This document shows, piece after piece, positions 1 to 13,240 of a stretch of DNA of 64,000 nt. The stretch covers positions 185,471 through 249,470 of the forward strand of contig NMRA01000473.1 of NCBI GenBank assembly GCA_002633005.1, written 5' to 3'. Under the pieces are notes generated by a model, which did not search any database, had not been told where the DNA came from, and saw only the letters and a list, made by a program, of their open reading frames with translations. Position 1 is the first letter of the stretch. Every line of letters begins with the position of its first letter. Origin of the DNA: Phoronis australis. Its lineage: Eukaryota; Phoronida; Phoronidae. The translations under genes and the position numbers were made by a program.

Positions 1-440
1 GTCGACGTATTTCTTAATTTGTATGAAGGACTTGATTTGGAGGAGGTCCGTTAGGCATGTACGCCTAAAGAAAGGCATGTACGCCTAACGTAAGGGATAT
101 TTTCTTTAAAACAGTTTCATTTACTGCTTGACGTCGGTGGTTGGCAGGAAGCGATTTGAAATACACCATTAATTTTTATCCCAAGAACGTTACGACTCTG
201 ACACTTGGCCACAGTCACCTCCCCCCCCTCCCTGCATATTTCGGACCACAACCTCAGGACGGTATGAATTCTGAAAGCGATCGCTGATTGGCTGATGTGT
301 CAGTGACGTGAACGGCGGGGTATAGGCTGCTTTACACATTCATTGCTTATGTCAAATCTGAAGAGTTTACATCGTAATTTATCTTTGTATCAATCGTCCT
401 TATTTTTTATTGTTTGTCACAGTGCTGTAAAAGGTTCGCT
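1..440. other. no gene; short near-palindromic repeat
   Basis: The only structure seen is the near-palindrome AGGCATGTACGCCTAA present twice in tandem at 53-68 and 73-88. The rest shows no coding or repeat signal that I recognise. Confidence 0.4.
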
Positions 441-596
441 ATGCCTTTTTGTATGGCACCTGGTTGTTCAAACACTTCGAAAAAGGTGTCTTCTAAAGGG
501 ATGGTCATCGCATACCATCGCCGGGTTACCCAAGCCTTGGCCCAAAGCTCAGTGTATACTAGATATAGGCCTGGAGGTTTGAGCCGATATGGGTAA
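441..596 (+). pseudogene. broken THAP-domain exon
   Basis: ATG at 441 opens MPFCMAPGCSNTSKK, the classic THAP start (C-x4-C zinc ligands after a Met-Pro). After a YHR that matches the conserved aromatic-His position, the LPKPWPKAQ continuation lies in another frame, implying a 1-nt shift near 525. THAP domains are zinc-dependent DNA-binding modules common in DNA transposases and domesticated proteins. No downstream exon is recognised, so this is a remnant of either a transposon or a THAP gene. Confidence 0.5.
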
Positions 597-661
597 AAAT
601 GTACAAATAAAATCTGACTCAAACTAAATGTCATTAAAACTAATCTCATCCTTGAGTAAAC

Positions 662-680
662 CTAGGAACCAGGTTCCTAG
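662..680. repeat. 9-bp inverted repeat with 1-base centre
   Basis: CTAGGAACC, A, GGTTCCTAG is a perfect inverted repeat. It is flanked on both sides by a direct GAGTAAAC-type repeat (about 652-660 and 680-687), which resembles the footprint of a small insertion. Confidence 0.45.
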
Positions 681-719
681 AGTAAACTAACTTCTGTATT
701 TACCGATATTGGAAATGTT

Positions 720-1080
720 AGCGATCGTTCATCGGCTGCTGCTAGTAAAATTGTAATGTATTCTCTTGAGTCGGCTTTTTGCGATTACGTCACCTGACCT
801 TTACCAGTTTCTTTTCCCCTGATTCTTTTATCAAGTGTTCGTCGCTGACGGTACCTAGGTTGCGTACATGTTATAACAAATTATCGGAACTTGTTTCATT
901 TTGTTACAAGTTTTTAGTATTTTCATACCAGCAAATCGAACTTTAAACAACCTTGGTGCTGCGAAGCTGTCATCATGTCCCGAAAGACGTCTCAAATTTT
1001 TAGGAAATGGCACGTGCGCCGTGTCACGAGCGTGTTGTTTTTGAAACGACGACACACTTCGCTGTTAAAAAGGTGGCAAA
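720..1080 (+). repeat. dispersed repeat family R1, copy 1
   Basis: Shares long stretches with 26210-26585 in the same orientation, for example ACAAATTATCGGAACT and the following ATAAGTTTTTAG-type segment, and the paired block near 985-1045. Divergence is high and indels are frequent. The short minus-strand reading frame here is a by-product. Confidence 0.6.
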
Positions 1081-2204
1081 TTATGCTACCAAATGACGTT
1101 TATTTGATTGTTTTCCACTGATTAAACGGCTGCAACGAACAATGGGAGTGTCAGGTAACTACCACATTTTGCATGCGCCCCCGCCGGTCCGTTAGCTTTA
1201 TATCTTTATGTAGCCTAAGTTTTACGACGAGGTGACGAACACAAGTAAACTATACCCGGGTAGTCAACGGCTGTCTGAAATTTCGGGGTTAACGGAGCTC
1301 AAATAACAGTGGTAAGATAGTCTTCATGCAGCTATAGTAGGTAACTTACCAACCCTTCAAGTTTACAGAGCTGAGTATTGACTAACAGCTGGCTGACTTG
1401 CTGGCTAGAGTCCTCATTGCCCACGGCTCAGTCACACCAGTGTAAAATGTTGATACGGACTGGGTTGCACCGGCAATTTTTCGTCTGACGATGACGATGA
1501 CTGGGTATCACTTTGTGTTGCCTCGGCTCAAACAGGTATCCCTGGTGACCCCACATTTCACACTAAAATTTCTTATTCCGACAATATAAAAAACGCTTCT
1601 TGATTACACGCTAACACAGGACAGTAACTTTCAAGTGCCCTCGCCAAATACGTCACGAGGCTAAGCAGTGCTCCAAGCCGGTAATTTTTTTAGCTTCGTT
1701 AGAGAATATAAGTTTAATTTTTGTTGTGAAATATTTGTGAAATTAATCAACAATTCACAGAAAACTAACCAGAATTTATTCAGAATAAAATACAGTTCCC
1801 TTTTAAGGATAGAGTACGTTAACGTGAATGTACATAAATTCATATTCTTATTATTTGCCTTATATTGTATGCTTTTTAGTTAACAGTTTGTTGCTATATT
1901 AAACTGTATTTACTGGTGAAATTACAGTTTTGTCGGTTCTTCGCACTCTCCGCAAAAAAGTCGAATCTGCAATTCACTGAAGAGCAGACGAGACGATTAC
2001 ACTCTGACGAAAACAACATTTGTAGGGTTGGTAGGTTTCTTATTTGATTTGGTCGCGTTGTTTTTTATGTTTTTGGCTTTCTAACTTGCCAAATCGACTG
2101 CCTTAGTTGCAAAATACAGGGAAAAGCCACCCGAGCTCACAGCCCAACTTATTGGTCTTACAAGTCAGCGCTTGTTTTATGGTCGGAACGAGTCGAGCTT
2201 GGGT
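1081..2204. other. no recognisable gene or repeat
   Basis: I see only short chance frames on both strands and A/T-rich sequence. There are no splice-bounded open stretches of convincing composition. Confidence 0.4.
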
Positions 2205-2300
2205 AGACTGGGTCGAAGGGGTTGTGGGTCGTGAGTCGTAGGTCGAGGGAGTTGTGGGTCGGGGGTCGAGGGGTGTGGGGGTCGAGGGGTTTCAAAACAA
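2205..2300 (+). repeat. G-rich GGGTCG-type minisatellite, copy 1
   Basis: Irregular repeats of GGGTCGTGAG, GGTCGAGGG and similar words. It ends in GAGGGGTTTCAAAACAATCC, and 13200-13240 ends in an almost identical sequence after the same type of array, so this is a dispersed unit and not only simple sequence. Runs of G suggest quadruplex potential. Confidence 0.65.
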
Positions 2301-2317
2301 TCCCACAAAACATTGTA

Positions 2318-2445
2318 CGTGTCTGGTTCAAGTGTCTCGAGTATCATACGATACAGCACTCTATGCATCTGGTTCAAGGATCTCCGGTATCATACAGCAT
2401 ACAGGATTGTATGTATCTGGTTCAAGGGGCTCCATTAAAGAGGCA
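2318..2445 (+). repeat. tandem repeat of about 46 bp, 2.6 copies
   Basis: The word CTGGTTCAAG recurs at about 2322, 2368 and 2417, followed by CTCGAGTATCATAC, CTCCGGTATCATAC and GGGCTCC. It lies directly downstream of the G-rich array. Confidence 0.6.
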
Positions 2446-5400
2446 TGGAACACGACTTTTGAAATACGTGCGAAGGAAAAACTGTAGTCATCACATAGGT
2501 TCTATTCTCTCTCTTGTTTATGATAAATGCGCGCATGCGCTCGTAGTCATCGCCAAGCTGCTGACTGACAAGACGGATATTAACGCCGAATCTGAGGTGG
2601 ACAGCACAGAATGAGGCAAGCCAGTGAAGCAAGCGATTTTCCAAAAACAATTCCAAGTGTATTTTAGAATATATTTGAAAACTACGACACATTTGTAACC
2701 AATTTTAAATAGTTAGATCTCATCTAAGCCACACTTAGGACAATTGCCTCTTAATTGCACTGGCTGCTGTTTGAACTCGGCATTGTTTTGCTTGCATCAA
2801 AGGTCAAATATCACATTTTTCATGTCTTTGTCTTGTCATACCAAATAAGGGTACGTGTTTTGCCTTGTGGGAGAAAAATCGCCGAAGTGACGAGCAGCTG
2901 ATAGATGACCTTTTTCTTGAAATTTAAAACTAAAAGACAATGCTTGGTCATCAACAGAATTTTTTTACGAACAAAACGCAAAAATACCTAATGAACAGGT
3001 TGAATTCTGTTTCAGTGCCAGGAAATCACTCTAAATAATGCAATTTAGTCTGCTTTTCGGTTTCCAGACCTCCTTCAAACAAAAAACACACATGACCTAA
3101 GATGGTTGCTGGAATATACGTTAGAAAACACCATTTTTATATTTGCAAGGTTCTCGATGTGAATGAATGAATAAATGAAACTTCGTGCCTAAGAAGCACA
3201 CAGCCTCGATGAGGCTTACAGTAATGTAGTAATTACATGATAATTAATTAATGACAACATGGAGGAACATGGAAGGATCTGTATGTACATTACTGTAACT
3301 ACACAATAATTAATTGCAACATGGAAAAACATGGAAGGATCTTTGAGGCATGCTACTCAAATGACAGCAACACAAAATTAAAATATAAAAATATTAAAAT
3401 CTTTCCAATCGTAATTCTCAATTTTTCTACATAATTACGAAGACTCAACAAATGTAAGTAAATACGGTCACTTAAATAGCGTTAGACTTAGACGTTTCTC
3501 ATAATTGTGAAGTGCACTTAATCATATTGATCGAACCAATCGCGCAACCGTTTCCTGCACAATACTCAATTATCAACGTGATTTATTTCTACTTACGTTT
3601 CCCATCGACTTAATTTAGATTTGAACATTTTTGTAAATGATTGTGTGTCCATGTTCATTTATGAAAGCCGACTCTTAGCTATAGTACCTTCACGGTATTG
3701 TATGACTGCTTGCTCGTTTGTATCTGTCCATTCTGATATAATTAGGTCTTTGATTACTTCTTGCATTGTATCTTAATGTAATTATTTGTCTTTTGGATAA
3801 CCGTGTTTATATTTTGAAACTCTTAATGGATGGTTATAAATAGGCCTTGCTTTCTCGTGAATCTGCATGGCTTTTTTGCAACACTTCGATTATCATTTGA
3901 GAGAATGAGCGGTTTAATTCACCTCGTTGCTGTATGGAGTGTTTAAGAGCATCTATGATCTTGCGAATGAGAGTCGATTCCAGTTCTTCACAAAGCATGC
4001 TTGACTGGAATTCCTCATTCCGCTACAATTCGCTGTTGAGTCGAAAACAGGTTTGGGTTTCATCACATGGATTAAAATGCTACAAAATCACGTCCGGGCG
4101 ATTTCACTGTTGCTAGTGTAAAACCAGTGTGAGATAAAAGCCTAAGTTAGCAATAAATTTTCCGCACAAAGTGGTGACGGTGATTCGTCGATTAACTTGT
4201 GTTAATCAGGCTTTCTGATTTTGCATTTACTGCGTTCACATGTAGAATTTTTATAAAAAGGCAGATCCTACGCATAATTGCAGGCGTTCAAAAAGAGGGC
4301 ATATTTGCCCTCTTGCGAGTAATTAATGCATCGTAAATGTGCAAAATGGCCAATCACGTGCAATCACCTTGGGCGACAAATGCTTTGCTAAAAACCGCGC
4401 ATTTGCAATTGAGGCTTTACACAGGAAGAGTCTGGCGTTTGGAGGACCATTACGGTCCTTAAAACCACCATTTACCTTGATTTGACAAGTGAATACATTA
4501 TCAGCATCATTAAACCTTCCTTTATATCATTGCATGTCACAATGGACAGTAGATATACTGTGACGAACTACAAAAAACGCCGAGTGTAAAAAAGAAACGC
4601 GTAACATAGAACGCTCTTAGGTGGAGAGCCGATCCAGAAACAATTATTGAAGGAATGAAGAGGAATCACAGACAACCAGAAATAGAAAAGGGGACGTATG
4701 AACGCGAAACATTAAAGCGCGGAGGACTTATAGCGTGGAGAAATGGTGGTTAAGGGAGAATCGAAGGCAGTGTACAAGTAATTTCAAAATCCACCTACAG
4801 GCGTCAAAAATAATAGACCTGAGTTTCACATTGTGCGAGTTCAATAAACGTTGAAAATTCTGTGCTCAAGGTGATACGCTGGGCTTCCGGCGTACCTCTA
4901 ATTTTACCACTACAGGACTAAGATTGAACTACTTTCTTAATTTATATTGGGAAGATTGAATTCACGACCAAGGGATATATGGAGGTAGGTGCCTGTGCTG
5001 GTGATGCCCCGGAGAGATGGGACAACTTGTTCGAGGGACAGAGTTCCTGTTGCTGAAGACAAACTATACTCCTTTACGGTCTTACACATTGAGCTTAACC
5101 CAGTTGATCTCACAGCCTATTCTAAGGGATGGAGTCAGCGACATCAAGAAACACTACTCCTCCAAGTTATGCGATGAAACTTGCGATATTTCTGACGATA
5201 AAAATGATAGTGGTTCCCAAACAAAACAAGATTTTTAAAACTTCGGAAGACAGTATACAAATGGAATTGCAATGTTATAAATTTCTAGTTTGTCTCTATC
5301 GTTTACATGTCGTTGTACATTAATGTTTGTGAAAGGTTTGTGACAAGTATAAAATTTTATGTACTGCGAGATGACGCTTTATTCTAACTGCTATGATTTA

Positions 5401-6043
5401 ATAACCAGGCCAAGTACCAGTAATAACTATTTGTAATGAAGTCAGTTTTTTGATGAGTAATGTTCGTTCATTACAACGACACTGTATAAGCTCATTATAA
5501 AACTTCTTAATTATCAAATAATATCCTTGACTACCTGCAGTGACACTTTCATGTTTTAATGAATGGACTAGCTGTTCTGGTCACAGCTGATGTTCATTAG
5601 TTAATTGATGCAATATAACACAAATTAATCAATGAACTGTATAACTTTTATAAAAAAGGACACATCACATCAATTGATCACTGACCACCCATGCAGAACC
5701 CGATGATTTAACTTTAATCAACAGGAGGATTACTAGTGAATATAAAGTTTCAAAACAACTTCATTAGGGATGCCAAGCGACTACAGAAGATAACAGTTTA
5801 CGAGTGCCGGAAGTAAATTATCCAGCGCTGTCCATTTGAAGATTATCAGTGTCCAGAAATCCAACGATCTACAGACATATATTTAGGTGACCTTGGGAGG
5901 TTCTATCTCCCCGAAAAGGTCTAAGCAAAAGGTCAACAAGATGTTGGCAGTCGCGACAGTTAAGGACGTATGTTTGACTGTGGCGAAGGCAATATACTAA
6001 ATATTTCGAAAGTGCTGAACATGAGTAGTAAGACGGTGATGGA
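2446..6043. other. long stretch without a recognised gene
   Basis: A/T-rich sequence. Near 4620-4750 there is an uninterrupted + strand frame of about 45 codons (motif RWRADPETIIEGMKR) that could be a decayed coding remnant, but I recognise no family. Nothing else in this tract can be supported. Confidence 0.3.
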
Positions 6044-6112
6044 AATGATGGGAGTGGGGGTCAACTGGAGGTACAGGTAATGATGGGAGTGGGGGTCAAC
6101 TGGAGGTACACG
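6044..6112 (+). repeat. 35-bp tandem duplication
   Basis: Two near-identical copies starting at 6044 and 6079 share AATGATGGGAGTGGGGGTCA and the following CTGGAGGTACA. Confidence 0.8.
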
Positions 6113-9100
6113 AATCCATACTTCCAACTCCGTGTGGCTTGGAAGTTGCGTCTCCCCAACATTTAGTGGAAATTTGACCTGATTATCATCGTCTTCTCAA
6201 TATTGTGTTAGATGGGCAGTATAACTTGCTTGGTAGAAATCGCCAGATCTTGCAGGTTTAATAGCCTTCCAAAGTTCCTGAGAAGAATGGGGAGATTAAA
6301 AACTTTAATCAGGGGGAACCTCATGCTGAGGTATCCCCTTAAGTTTTAATCAGATGATTAGTACAATGGGCCAAATTGTGAGGGCTAAACACGCCAGGTG
6401 CATCACTGAGGATACCAGGTCACCTTTCTGTTTTTGTTGGTTTTTTTGCTTAACAAAAAAGATTGCATGTAGCCTGATGCCTTTTGCGGTACATCAGGCG
6501 TGTGTAGGCCACAAGGCACGGCCGTTACTCTAATGTAATGGGCCCGGCCTTTGCTCTACAAGCCCGGCGGCATCTGTAATTCAGCGTCGCACTGATTCCT
6601 TCATTTTTAGAACTCATGAAACTCGGACTGACATCGTGTAGCTAGTGTCGCTGTTCTAAACCCAACATACTTCTCAGTAATGAAGGTTTGTCTAAGAGAT
6701 TATTGTTCAAAATATCTCGTCTAGTGAAACTGATCTCAAATTTAATCGTTTTTGTGAATCCTCGCGACCGCCGGGTTTATGTCCTCAGTCGCGCACTATA
6801 ACAAAGTGACGAGGATGTAGTTTTTGCATACCTGTACGGAACCATACACCATACAAGGCCGTGTGGTGATGACAGAGCACCATCGTTTGGATTAAGTTCA
6901 TGATCTCGTGTCGCGAATCCCCTCTCGGCGATTTTCAATACCAACGCTTATGCCCATGCATGAATAGGGCAGTGTTGATCTCACTTTAAAAGAACAGTTA
7001 CCAATTGCCCAGGCAACGCATTCCGTTTTCAGAGCAAGCATTTCTGGCGTTGGGAGAGATTTTCGTTTGTTATACGTTTAAGGCTAAAAAACTTAGGTTA
7101 CCCTTTGAAAAGTCAATTTGAATACATGAAAAAGAGCTACACACAAATCTAAAGGTATGATGTTTTTATAGCACTCTATTTTATGTGTAAATTCATTTTT
7201 GTGTTTACGTGAGTAGGCATGACGTGGTTTGACCAATTGGTTTTGTCACTTTTACGGCTGCATTGCTACCCTTACCCCCACTCCATATCTCGGAAAAGAA
7301 AACACCCCTGTGGAAAGTGTTACGAGTCCAACATTTGTTCTCAGGGGAAATCATGCCGACTTAATTTCGTAAAAATTCGTGGATTTCATCTTCCTGATTC
7401 TCAGCTAACAAAAACGTAGGCGTTTGAAATTATATTATTGGCTTTGCTCATCATTTTCCAAATATGTTAAGGCTTGGTAATTTTCAAGGGCTTGACAAAG
7501 TACTGAGGAAAACCAAAAGAAGAATAAGAAACCCACAATAGAAATAGCCTCATATCCTGAGAGCCCGATATTAATAAGTTAACTCTCCATTTCCTTAGAT
7601 GACAATTAAGTGCATTGGTTTTATCCGATTTTTTTAATTTGTTTTTTTTTTTACTCTGGACTACATCGCTTTATTTTTGAGTTTGTTTTTTGCCATCTAA
7701 TCCACATTATACTCACCCCAAACACCTCCCACTCCTTCCATAACGCATCTATTACGCAGCCCTCTGATGACTTCAACTTTTTTATACAAATGTCTTGCTT
7801 CGCTTTCCGATCTTCACTTCACGGCATTGAAAGTTACGCGAGATTAACATATCCAATGAACATTCTATCGACAATGACTGTTTGCTGTGTTAAGTGACTG
7901 TAAATAACTACTGAGGAAAGCGCATTCTCTGGTAACCAACTCATCGAGAAATTCAATAAATTCTCTAAGCGATCACTTGGCAGCCCTGCATATTTAGCTC
8001 TTTATCCCAGGTTTTGTCACTACCCTAGCGGTGAGAATGTAAAGCATGGTACAGCACATAATAGCAATTACTGATGCAGGATAGTGAACGGGTGGACAAT
8101 TGGACTGATGAAAAAAGACATGTAACCGACAGTGGGCAGCTTAGAAGTAGTTTAGTAGCATTTCACGCGGTGCATGACAGCTTCAGGTATCAAGGTCATT
8201 ATTTTCGGAATGCAAAAAGCTATTTTCAACAATTCAAATCGGGTTTATGGGTACTTAGCTGGCCCGGGAATCCACCCCGGGCAAATCAAACCAAAAATAC
8301 TCTATAGAGCAATCTGAGCATTACAGTCCATCCACATTCATGAGAGCTAGGTGGGGCAACAAGCGAGTTTCTCAAAACAAGAAAAGAATTAGAGACATAT
8401 ACCGCGTCGTCTATTTGATCATACAGTTCTAGCCCTGGAATGCCAGTTTCCGCAAGTGACCATTGAATTCCATTATTAGAACTTGTGACCCCGTTACATG
8501 AAATTTTAAAAATCCAATCCAATATTTTGTGTTGCTCACAGCGAATATCGTACTTGCCAGTTGTCCCGCTCTTGGCTGAATATCCCACTTTTTTAATTTT
8601 CCCGCCATCCAGCCACACCATCAAAATGTCCCGCGACACAGAGCGACACTGACATACTATCATATTTGTTTCATTGGTTTTTGATGCACCCGCAGCTGCC
8701 CATTCGACTTCAAAACCAAAAAACGCCGTTGGGAACTTGTGGGTGAAACGTCTCTCATTCGACAAATAACACTGGCGCGACGTTTATGTGTGCTGCGTCG
8801 AACATTTCACTTTTGCGTTTTCGCAAGGACCCAGATGTCCCGCATTTTATCTGAAAGTCCCGCTTTTCAACCCAGTTGTCTCGTTTTTTCATTCTCGAAT
8901 GTTGGCAACCATGGAGCAGGCGTTCATTTGTGTCTTTGTCATAAATATTTTTTATTTTCCAGAGTCCACTTTCTTTAGTGACATGACAATCGTAAAAATG
9001 TGTTCCAATGTCTCTTGTTTACGGTAACACTCACTGCGTGTATCAGGATCACTAACTTTTACATTCTGAAAAAATGAGTTTACTTACAAACTATTATGAA

Positions 9101-10234
9101 TAGTCCTACATGTAAACTGCGACCTATGCAATGATCTGTCCACAGTACATTTCAAAGATACTTAATAGATGCTTTCTCACTATTTATCTACCAGAAAGCC
9201 GTTATCTGCAAATTTTGGACAGATAGTTGGAGTAACTAGTTTTTGTAAATGTTAATGCATCCTGAATTATTATTGAAGAACTGTATCAAACGTCACCAAA
9301 GGTCAACTAATATATAAAGATAAATAAGTTTGCATGAATCCCTGACTGAATTCCTCCCACCAACTGTGGAGGATCCATATTCTAAAATCTTTGTCTTGAT
9401 AGGGTGCAAATCTTTTGAATCGTTAAAATTATTTCCTTGCTGGTTTAATTCGTTCGTTTCCTTTTTATGTTATTATTACACCCTGTTATTTTTTACATTT
9501 TCGTAACACTCTTGGTTTTTACAACTAAAAAAATAGTTTTAAACCGGCTAAATATGTGAAATGATAACTATTTATGAATTGAATGATTTAGCTTTTGCTT
9601 TTGTTATAATCATAAAGAGAACTGTCTAATGATGACTCTTATGCAATTCGGTTGAAAAACGGCGGAGTTGCGAAATTTTTAGTGACACTAAGTTCACAAA
9701 TAACCAACACCGGAACAAACGAATGCAACGCATGTGCTGTGCTACCTCAGCAGCGCGAGATCGAAGTTGACATTCCAGGGCTAGAGTCCTATGATTTGAT
9801 GTACATGTATTTGAGTCATTGCTTGCCGACAAAACGAAAGAGACCAATTGAAGTGCAAACTCGAAACAATAGTCATTGGATCCGGAGTTTTATGAGCTTT
9901 AAAACATAGGTGTCGTGAGTTTTTTGAACTGTCAATTTAATTTTGCAAATTTCCACTTCATTCGTAGGTGTACTTCTCAAACGTCACGTTTAACCTTGCT
10001 TACTTCCTAGTAGTTTCCAAGGGAAATTAGCGAAAAACGACTAAATGTTGAAATTTAGAGTTCAAGAACACTTATTATAATCAAAAAAAAGTAGTGTCTT
10101 AAATATTTAAGTGAATAACAGGCCACAGCCACATTTAATAGAGAGGTTTTGGAGACGGCTGGTTACCCGAGCTGGAACCATACGTAAGCATTCGCCACGT
10201 CACTATGACGTTTTCTTAGTACCCGCTTCAGGAG
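6113..10234. other. no recognisable gene
   Basis: Intergenic sequence with chance frames. A 159-codon minus frame at 8286-8765 was examined and not accepted. No repeat family in this tract can be tied to others in the window with confidence. Confidence 0.35.
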
Positions 10235-11976
10235 GGCTCAGTGGCTGCAGCTGGTATAACTGATTCCTTTCTTCAGGCTTCGCACTTAACTCGAACAAGC
10301 TATGCACATCAGGTGGCAGCTGTCTATAGCAAAGCTCCAGGAAGAAGCATTTCTTATTGCGGGAAGTGAAGGTGCTGTTTTGGACCAACAGCCTTTCTCC
10401 GGCTAGCAAATAAATTCTGAAGGGTTATCTTACATGTCCAATTACTGATCTTGATGTTCGTCCATCCTCGCCGTGAATGCTGTTTGTCGCTGTACATTTA
10501 TGTCCTTGAATCTCGCGTGCAATATTTCTTTGCTCTTGACTTTCAAAATTATGCAAGATGGGCCCTTGTCCACATTAAATTCATGAGAGCTTTGCCAGCT
10601 AACGTACGAGAGCAGCTGAAGTAACACTGGGTGTTTTCTAAGACACGGCACAGATTCTGTGCTATTCTAATTGACCAGGCGCATGAACAAAATCATGTCT
10701 TAGACAAAGACAATGATGGAGCTACTGGCTGAACTGAAAATTCAAACGCTTTGACAAGGTGAACGGTGTTTGGGCCCGTGCTAGCCAGGTTGCTGAGTGA
10801 GTTTGAATGTCAGTATGGTTTTGAAGACAGTAGTGAGGTGGCAAGCCACCATGAAGACAGTCTATCCTTCCAAAACAAAACCATGTGAACAATTTGTGTT
10901 AATTTCAACCAAGGGAAATCCTTTCCTTGACCAGGGCGATGAACTTTTGACGACAGACTTACAGAGATGTATTGATAGCGCTACAAGTCTTTAGACTGTT
11001 GAAGTGACTGGAAAACAGCAATGTGACACCTATAAGCAAGCAGCGTGTCCTAATTGAAAAAATCACAATCAATAAAGACTCATATCAAGAAAAACAAGTT
11101 CGTTGTTTTCAAAACAGCTATTGAGAAGACAAAAAGAGTGACTCAGCATCGCATGTATGACATCAAGAAAGACTGCACCTTATTTAGTCAGCTTTGCATA
11201 GCTAGTCAAGTTCGAGAAGCTAACCTGGGTGATTTATTTAGGCATGAGAATCATCCTTGGCCACTATCCCTGAGCCATAACAGCAGCCTCTGTTTACCTT
11301 CACATAAGTCACAGTTGCTCAACATTTCGGAATTTCCTCAACCAGATGTTCCTGAATCATTCGATGTCAAAGTCATTGATGGACCAACTATTGCGCATAG
11401 TTTATCTCCAAACGAATCGGTAACATTCAGTCAGTTCAGTGAAAACTTTGCGAAGTCGGCACATTTCAACCTTCACAAGTGCAGTAGAGTTTACATTGTG
11501 TTTGATGTTTACACTGAAGACAGCTTGAAGTTCACCGCAAGACCTGCAAGAAGCTCTGGTGGTCTTACCAAAGTTTCACCCCAAACGCGACTGCCTCTGA
11601 ACTTCCAGACTTTCTTGCAAAACTCGAAGAATAAATAGGAATTATGCATGTTGTTAGCTGAAGATATCTCAGTAATCGCCTGTCCTCCAGGAAAACACTT
11701 GTATGTTACCCACGATCTACTCTTTAGTCTGGTTCTGAATGACGCAGTGCAATCATGCAGGAGGCGGGCACCCGTATGAGCTTGCATATTGCGGACTCTT
11801 TGTTCAAAGGTAACCAGAGAAGTCTGGGTACTAAAGTGAGCACTGATGCTGAGGTCAATTTTTTGGTGTTTTTGATCAGCTTAAGGCTAACAGGGTCATT
11901 GGTAACAGCTCGTGGAACTATTTCCGTGACAATCCGCTATTTCAGATCATGTCCTTACGCCACGTTCTGTTTTTAA
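10235..11976 (+). pseudogene. decayed copy of a widespread invertebrate ORF family of unknown function
   Basis: Collinear fragments on the + strand, split by stops and frameshifts, match a long uncharacterised protein that I recall from many marine invertebrate and cnidarian genomes. In order: ASHLTRTSYAHQVAA (about 10280-10325), a FALDFQNYARW segment (about 10530-10565), IDQAHEQN then GATGLTENSNAL (about 10660-10745), GPVLARLLSEFE (about 10770-10810), GNPFLDQGDELL (about 10915-10950), DVKVIDG and VFDVYTEDSL (11365-11530), CPPGKHLYVT (about 11680-11710) and EAGTRMSLHIAD (about 11760-11795). The longest open piece is 11054-11638. The family is multicopy and behaves like a mobile or captured ORF. 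I can give no reliable family name or biochemical role, and this copy is clearly dead. Confidence 0.7.
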
Positions 11977-12463
11977 CCACTAGATTTGAGCCAGAGCAGA
12001 TTCGCGTGCAGGTAAGTGTTAGAATAAATATTGATTATTAAGTGATTAGTAGACATAGTTCCATTTTAAGTTGTGCAAAATTTGTGCATATGTACTTTTA
12101 AACCATGGGTCAAACTAGTTTACGTGTATTTTTGTCGTCAACCTCTATTTTAGATGATGTTCAATGCTTTGGTTCTGGGATCAAAGCACTCTAAAGCTTA
12201 TAGAAATTATTGAGAGCAAATCTTAACAACTAATGATATGATTAGATCAGATCGTGCGGTTTTTATTAGCCAATCGTTAAGTAAGTACATTATCATAATT
12301 TAGGAAGTAGTATTTGAAGCTAGATAACTTGTTATAGTGTACAGAGGAAATTCTAGAACACAGCCATCTCGTGGAACATTCTAAAGAGGATCTTGTCAAC
12401 GGCAAGGGTTAACGAACGAGAAGCTAACTAAGATCTTGTCACTTGCATCGTGAGTTCTAAGAA
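11977..12463. other. no recognisable feature
   Basis: A/T-rich sequence between the pseudogene and the 63-bp tandem repeat. I see no coding or structural signal. Confidence 0.4.
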
Positions 12464-12695
12464 ACTGCCTGAAAGTGTTGCGTCACGAGAGACTGTGACC
12501 AGCACGAGGAATCCTGGGTAGAAGATACTGCCTGCAAGTATTGCGTTACGAAAGACTGTGACCAACAAGAAAAATCGTGGGTAGAAGATACTGCGTGGAA
12601 GTGTTGTGTCAGGAGAGACTGTGACCTGCAAGAGGAATCGTGGGTAGAAAATAGTGCCTGCAAGTGTTGCGTCACGAAGGACTGTGACCAGCACG
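12464..12695 (+). repeat. 63-bp tandem repeat, about 3.7 copies
   Basis: Period measured from successive ACTGCCTGNAAGT words at 12464, 12527, 12590 and 12653 is exactly 63 each time. Copies have diverged by several substitutions. Because 63 is divisible by 3, the minus strand stays open and gives a 21-residue repeat in translation, which I treat as a by-product. Confidence 0.85.
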
Positions 12696-13095
12696 TACAC
12701 AGTGTTCGCAGTACAGTGTGTGTTAGTTCGAAGATTCATCAACACGATTGTCATACAACAAGTGGAGTCCTACAGCTTGGATAGCAGATAAGACGTTTGA
12801 TTATTTATAGTTAATTGATTGAAGTAATCCTTACAGAGGGCGCTAGCGTAGTTACTCTTCTTCATTGTTAGTATACTTAATTAATAACAGGTTTCACTTG
12901 TTTTAATTAGTGGTTATCATATAGTAAATTAATTACTGGATTGAATCATTCTCACTCAATCTACGCACAATCTCAAAGCATAGCTACCTTTTAAACAAAC
13001 CCAGTCATCTTCTGACCGTGGGTCTTACGGGAAAGTCACTCAGCGACGTAATATGATTAATGCGAAATGTGTGAAAAGCACATTTATACATCTAT

Positions 13096-13240
13096 TGCCG
13101 CAGGTCGTGGGCGTTGTGGGTCGTGGAGGTTGTGGGTCGTGGGCGTTGTGGGTCGTGGAGGTTGTGGGTTGAGGAGGTCTTGGGTCGAGCGTTCGGGGGT
13201 CGTGGGGTGTGGAGGTCAAGGGGTTTTAGAACAATCCTTG
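13096..13240 (+). repeat. G-rich GGGTCGTGG minisatellite, copy 2
   Basis: Regular alternation of GGTCGTGGGCGTTGTG and GGTCGTGGAGGTTGTG units, closing with GGTGTGGAGGTCAAGGGG and TTTTAGAACAATCC. The closing sequence parallels the end of the 2205-2300 array in the same orientation. Confidence 0.7.

Noticed and set aside
8286-8765. 159-codon minus-strand reading frame
   Set aside because: No motif, no splice context, and composition unlike protein; it may overlap an old repeat but cannot be supported as a gene.
12428-12754. 108-codon minus frame with 21-residue repeats
   Set aside because: By-product of the 63-bp tandem repeat.
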